Shown here: positions 6,899 to 9,636 of the stretch, piece by piece | Position numbering within the stretch: the stretch's first letter is position 1 | Layout: the number at the start of each line of letters is the position of its first letter | NCBI GenBank assembly: GCA_900549345.1 | Contig: UROC01000076.1 | Coordinates: 1-9,636, forward strand | Source: an uncultured Collinsella sp. | GTDB taxonomy: Bacteria > Actinomycetota > Coriobacteriia > Coriobacteriales > Coriobacteriaceae | Direction: 5' to 3' | DNA: 9,636 nucleotides | Made by a program: the position numbers and the translations under genes | The notes under the pieces: model-generated | Databases searched by the model: none | Seen by the model: the letters and a program-made list of their open reading frames with translations, nothing else | What the model was told of the DNA's origin: nothing

Positions 6899-8710
6899 CT
6901 ACTCGTCCACCTTGAGGATCGCCATAAACGCCTCCTGCGGGACCTCGACCGAGCCGATGGCCTTCATGCGCTTCTTGCCCTCTTTCTGCTTCTCAAGCAG
7001 TTTGCGCTTACGCGAGATATCGCCGCCGTAGCACTTGGCAAGAACGTCCTTGCGACGCGCCTTGACGGTGGAACGGGCGATGATCTTGTTGCCGATAGCA
7101 CCCTGGATGGGCACCTCGAACAGCTGACGCGGGATGATCTCCTTGAGCTTGTCGCACAAGCCACGGGCCAGGCCATATGCCTTGTCCTTATGGACGATAA
7201 ACGACAGCGCGTCCACCTCGTCGCCCGAAAGCAGGATGTCGAGCTTGACGAGCTCGGAGGGGCGATATTCGTTGAACTCGTAGTCGAGCGAGGCGTAACC
7301 CTTGGTGCGGCTCTTAAGCTGATCGAAGAAGTCCAAGATGAGCTCGGCGAGCGGCATATCGAAGCGCATCTCGACCGATTTGCTCGTCAGGTGGATCATA
7401 TCGGTCGTGACGCCACGGTGCTCGATAGCGAGCTGCATGACGGCACCCGTATACTCGGGCGGGCAGATGATCTTTGCCTTGAGGTAGGGCTCTTCGATAC
7501 GCTCGATGCGCGTGGCCTCGGGCAGATCCTGCGGGCTGCGGACATCGATCATTTCGCCGTCGGTCTTGTAGACGTGATAGTCGACCGAGGGACTCGTGGC
7601 AATGAGGTCCAGGTTGAACTCGCGCTCCAGGCGTTCCTTGACGACTTCCATGTGCAGCAGGCCCAGGAAGCCCACGCGAAAGCCAAAGCCAAGCGCCACC
7701 GAGGTCTCGGGCTCCCACACCAACGACGGGTCGTTGACGTGCAGTTTATCGAGCGCGTCACGCAGGTTCTCGTAGTCCTTGTTGTCGATCGGGAACAGGC
7801 CCGTATAGACCATGGGCTTGGCCTCGCGATAACCGGGAAGCGGCTCGGGGCAGGGGTTCGACGCCCACGTAAGGGTATCGCCCACGCGAACGGCCTCGGG
7901 ATCCTTCAAGCCCGTGACAACATATCCGACCTCGCCGACCGTCAGCGCGTCGACCGGGGTCTCGGCAGGACGCTTGACGCCCACGCCGTCGACCAAAAAG
8001 TCGCCCTTGGCTTGCATCATAAGCAGGGTATCGCCCTTTTTGATGGAACCATCGAAGACGCGCACCGTAGCCACCACACCGCGATACTCGTCAAAGTACG
8101 AATCCAAAATGAGCGCTTTGAGCGGAGCGTTTGCATCGCCCTTAGGCGGCGAAATCAAAAAGACAATCGACTCCAGCAGATCGTGAATGCCCTCGCCGGT
8201 CTTGCCCGAGACGCACACGGCATCATCGGCAGGGATCGCCAGGTCATCCTCGATCTCGGTCTTGACCTCGTCGGGGTGCGCCGAGGGAAGGTCAATCTTG
8301 TTGATGGCCGGCACAATGTCCAGATTGGCGTTCATGGCGAGCGTCGCGTTGGAGACGGTCTGTGCCTCGACACCCTGGGTGGCATCGACGACGAGCACCG
8401 CGCCCTCGCAGGCGGCCAGAGAACGCGAGACCTCGTAGGTAAAGTCAACGTGGCCCGGCGTATCGATCAGATTGAACTGATACGTCTCACCATCGTCGGC
8501 GTCATAGGAAACGCGGACGGCATTGGACTTGATCGTAATGCCGCGCTCGCGCTCGATATCCATGGTGTCGAGCAGCTGCGACTCCATGTCGCGTTCGTCG
8601 ACGGTATGGGTGAGCTCGAGGATGCGGTCACTGATCGTGGACTTGCCATGGTCGATGTGCGCAACGATCGAGAAGTTGCGGATGTGGGAAATGTCAATTG
8701 AAGTATTCAT
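6899..8710 (-). CDS. lepA: Elongation factor 4 (LepA), translational GTPase
   Basis: A ribosome-associated GTPase with EF-G-like domains and a LepA-specific C-terminal domain, implicated in back-translocation and/or 30S assembly. The 603-residue length is standard. G1 is AHIDHGKST (17-25), the switch region has RGITIKSNAV (56-65), G3 is DTPGHVDF (83-90) and G4 is NKID (137-140). The C-terminus has the LepA signature (CYGGDISRKRKLLEKQKEGKKR) and ends AILKVDE. The start is ATG at 8710, giving MNTSIDISHIRNFSIVAH. The frame is open to 8770, but that stretch runs through the rpsT terminator. No Shine-Dalgarno precedes the ATG; TAAGAT ends 7 nt before it, the spacing expected for a leaderless mRNA. 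It is first gene of a tight lepA-dus-hemW cluster. Confidence 0.97.
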   Translation of the reverse strand: MNTSIDISHIRNFSIVAHIDHGKSTISDRILELTHTVDERDMESQLLDTMDIERERGITIKSNAVRVSYDADDGETYQFNLIDTPGHVDFTYEVSRSLAACEGAVLVVDATQGVEAQTVSNATLAMNANLDIVPAINKIDLPSAHPDEVKTEIEDDLAIPADDAVCVSGKTGEGIHDLLESIVFLISPPKGDANAPLKALILDSYFDEYRGVVATVRVFDGSIKKGDTLLMMQAKGDFLVDGVGVKRPAETPVDALTVGEVGYVVTGLKDPEAVRVGDTLTWASNPCPEPLPGYREAKPMVYTGLFPIDNKDYENLRDALDKLHVNDPSLVWEPETSVALGFGFRVGFLGLLHMEVVKERLEREFNLDLIATSPSVDYHVYKTDGEMIDVRSPQDLPEATRIERIEEPYLKAKIICPPEYTGAVMQLAIEHRGVTTDMIHLTSKSVEMRFDMPLAELILDFFDQLKSRTKGYASLDYEFNEYRPSELVKLDILLSGDEVDALSFIVHKDKAYGLARGLCDKLKEIIPRQLFEVPIQGAIGNKIIARSTVKARRKDVLAKCYGGDISRKRKLLEKQKEGKKRMKAIGSVEVPQEAFMAILKVDE

Positions 8711-8717
8711 GCGGACT

Positions 8718-8732
8718 ATCTTACCCGAGCGG
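8718..8732 (-). promoter_or_regulatory. Putative leaderless promoter of lepA
   Basis: The minus strand reads CCGCTCGGGTAAGAT, with the -10-like TAAGAT at 8718-8723 and then 7 nt (8711-8717) before the ATG. That distance would put the transcription start at or next to the A of the start codon. The site lies only a few bases after the rpsT terminator, so lepA needs its own promoter or read-through. There is no credible -35, since the expected place falls in the T-tract of the terminator. The CCGCTCGGGTA part is shared with the site before the first dnaJ. Confidence 0.55.
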
Positions 8733-8735
8733 TAC

Positions 8736-8772
8736 AAAAAATGGAGCCTGTTCCATAAAACAGGCTCCATTT
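8736..8772 (-). terminator. Intrinsic terminator of rpsT
   Basis: A perfect 14-bp inverted repeat, AAATGGAGCCTGTT / AACAGGCTCCATTT (8739-8752 and 8759-8772), with a 6-nt loop. Read on the minus strand, the hairpin runs directly into TTTTTT (8741-8736). It begins 34 bp after the rpsT stop codon and ends 25 bp before the lepA ATG. On the plus strand only three T follow, so it acts mainly for rpsT. Confidence 0.93.
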
Positions 8773-8806
8773 ATGCGCGTAATCTGTGTGGTGTGAAATT
8801 TACAAC

Positions 8807-9073
8807 TTAGGCGTTGATGCTGTTCACGAGCTTGGCAAGACCGGACTTGCGGTTGGAAGCCTGGTTCTTGTGGATAACATGCTTGGCGGCAGCCATGTCG
8901 AGACGCTTGGTGACGGTCTTGAGGGCAGCCTGGGCCTTCTCGGCGTCGCCCTCGGCGACGGCGGACTGGACGTGCTTGGTCAGCGTCTTGAGCTCGGACT
9001 TGACAGCCTTGTTACGCATGCGAGCTGCCTCATTGGTGCGGATACGCTTCTTCTGAGACTTGATGTTTGCCAC
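8807..9073 (-). CDS. rpsT: 30S ribosomal protein bS20
   Basis: Primary-binding protein of the small ribosomal subunit that contacts 16S rRNA. The product is 88 residues, Lys/Arg/Ala-rich and mostly helical, opening with the diagnostic MANIKSQKKRIRTNEAARMRNKAVKSE and closing HKNQASNRKSGLAKLVNSINA. The start is GTG at 9073, with AAAGGA at 9083-9088, 9 nt or so upstream. The frame is open to 9142, but that part is leader sequence, not S20. It is a single-gene transcription unit: an extended -10 promoter lies 76 bp upstream and a strong terminator follows. The roughly 70-nt leader may carry autogenous control, as is known for S20 in E. coli, though no specific S20 target is visible. Its position beside holA is common in Gram-positive bacteria. 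Confidence 0.97.
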   Translation of the reverse strand: MANIKSQKKRIRTNEAARMRNKAVKSELKTLTKHVQSAVAEGDAEKAQAALKTVTKRLDMAAAKHVIHKNQASNRKSGLAKLVNSINA

Positions 9074-9082
9074 TTCTGGAGT

Positions 9083-9088
9083 TCCTTT
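9083..9088 (-). promoter_or_regulatory. Shine-Dalgarno of rpsT
   Basis: AAAGGA on the minus strand ends 9 nt before the GTG at 9073. Together with the conserved MANIKSQKKR N-terminus it fixes this unusual start for S20. Confidence 0.6.
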
Positions 9089-9109
9089 CGAGTTCCTTGC
9101 AAAAAATGT

Positions 9110-9138
9110 ATGACACCTCTGAGACACGGTGAGGTCAT
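9110..9138 (-). other. Imperfect hairpin in the rpsT mRNA leader
   Basis: The minus strand reads ATGACCTC, an 11-nt loop, then GAGGTGTCAT. CCTC pairs with GAGG and ATGA with TCAT, leaving a TG bulge. It lies near the predicted 5' end of the rpsT mRNA. It could be a stability or autoregulatory element, but with only eight pairs it may be chance. Confidence 0.3.
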
Positions 9139-9148
9139 GCAAGCGCCT

Positions 9149-9157
9149 ACTATAGCA
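9149..9157 (-). promoter_or_regulatory. Extended -10 promoter of rpsT
   Basis: The minus strand reads TGCTATAGT: the hexamer TATAGT at 9149-9154 preceded by the extended -10 TGn. Transcription would begin near 9142, giving a leader of about 70 nt. No good -35 sits 16-18 bp upstream. A TTGACA at 9187-9192 exists but is 32 bp away. Confidence 0.6.
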
Positions 9158-9206
9158 CGCTCCCCCTCAAAGGGATAGAACGAATTTGTCAAATAGGCAG
9201 GTATCA

Positions 9207-9636
9207 TCACGATTTTCTCAAGATGTTCGTAATCCAGAGCAAAAGCGCGGTCTGAGAATCGGCCGAACCCTTCAGCGCGAGCTCCACATCGACCGCGCCC
9301 TCGAGCGCGGCAACGAGCTCTGCCATCGAAAAGCGACGTGCCCAGGTCAGGTGATTCTTGACCTGCCAGGACTGGAGCTTAAGTGTTGCGGCCAGCTCAC
9401 GACCCTGTCCGCGCGCCTCGAGCGCCTTGGCAACGATAAGCTCGCGGATGCGGCCGCACAGCAATGTGTAAGTCCACACATAGCTCTTGGCGGGCAGTAG
9501 ATTGAAGAGCTCGAGCGAGCGTCGCATGTCACGGGCCGAGACCGCATTGAGAAAGTCCCAGGGTTGAACCTCGGCCGTACGGACAATCCAGCGCTCAACG
9601 TCGGCAAGCTCAATCTGGGGCGCCTCGACCATCTGG
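9207..9636 (-). CDS. holA: DNA polymerase III subunit delta, C-terminal part (5' end beyond window)
   Basis: Delta subunit of the clamp loader, which opens the sliding clamp for loading at replication forks. About 142 codons are visible, with the frame open to the window edge. The visible part fits the C-terminal helical region of HolA: a QIELADVERWIV segment, then WDFLNAVSARDMRRSLELFNLLPAKSYVWTYTLLCGRIRELIVAKALE, then LKLQSWQVKNHLTWARRFSMAELVAALEGAVDVELALKG, ending NILRKS. The N-terminal AAA+-like domains are outside the window. The methionine at 9632 is internal. The neighbouring rpsT supports the call. No convincing terminator lies between its stop and the rpsT promoter. Confidence 0.88.
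   Translation of the reverse strand, partial: QMVEAPQIELADVERWIVRTAEVQPWDFLNAVSARDMRRSLELFNLLPAKSYVWTYTLLCGRIRELIVAKALEARGQGRELAATLKLQSWQVKNHLTWARRFSMAELVAALEGAVDVELALKGSADSQTALLLWITNILRKS

Noticed and set aside
6064..6915. Plus-strand open frame opposite dus
   Set aside because: Antisense shadow of dus with no recognisable motif.
7190..8701. A 503-codon plus-strand open frame opposite lepA
   Set aside because: Shadow of a highly conserved gene; composition is typical of GC-bias artefacts.
8711..8770. N-terminal extension of lepA to an ATG at 8770
   Set aside because: The extra 20 codons run through the rpsT terminator hairpin and are unlike LepA N-termini.
9187..9192. TTGACA as a -35 box, within the palindrome ATTTGACAAAT (9184-9194)
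   Set aside because: No -10-like hexamer lies 16-19 bp downstream, and the TATAGT of the rpsT promoter is 32 bp away.

Overview
The window is a GC-rich bacterial housekeeping segment in which every convincing gene lies on the minus strand, so the order of transcription runs from base 9636 down to base 1. The order is holA (partial) - rpsT - lepA - dusB-like - hemW - membrane-anchored dnaJ paralogue - dnaJ - mtaB - phoH (partial). The holA-rpsT-lepA-hemW-(hrcA)-dnaJ-(methyltransferase)-phoH order is a classic Gram-positive/actinobacterial neighbourhood. The protein sequences, GTG starts, strong third-position GC bias and a candidate leaderless gene suggest an actinobacterium. My best guess is a Coriobacteriia member such as Collinsella, but that is inference and not proven by anything here.

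Region by region: 9207-9636 is the C-terminal part of the DNA polymerase III delta subunit. A 133-bp gap (9074-9206) holds an extended -10 promoter and a leader hairpin for rpsT (8807-9073). rpsT ends in a strong intrinsic terminator (8736-8772). lepA (6899-8710) follows with no Shine-Dalgarno and a -10-like hexamer exactly 7 nt before its ATG, so it may be translated from a leaderless mRNA. dus (5851-6894) and hemW (4616-5848) follow lepA with gaps of 4 and 2 bp, forming an apparent lepA-dus-hemW operon. A 58-bp gap then carries a second copy of the same promoter-like motif found before lepA. Two dnaJ genes in tandem follow (3454-4557 and 2224-3372), then mtaB (922-2214) and phoH (1-941), with 9 bp between dnaJ and mtaB and overlapping mtaB/phoH ends.

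The genes fall into translation and RNA modification (S20, LepA/EF4, tRNA dihydrouridine synthase, MtaB, PhoH), protein folding (two DnaJ proteins) and cofactor/heme handling (HemW). The most unusual item is the first dnaJ. It keeps the J domain, Gly/Phe linker, all four zinc-binding repeats and the start of C-terminal domain I, but in place of domain II and the dimerisation tail it has about 75 residues that look like three transmembrane helices. It occupies the slot between hemW and dnaJ where the heat-shock repressor gene hrcA usually sits, and I see no CIRCE operator. There is no gene-free stretch over 300 bases, and I saw no mobile elements, CRISPR arrays, tRNA or rRNA genes.
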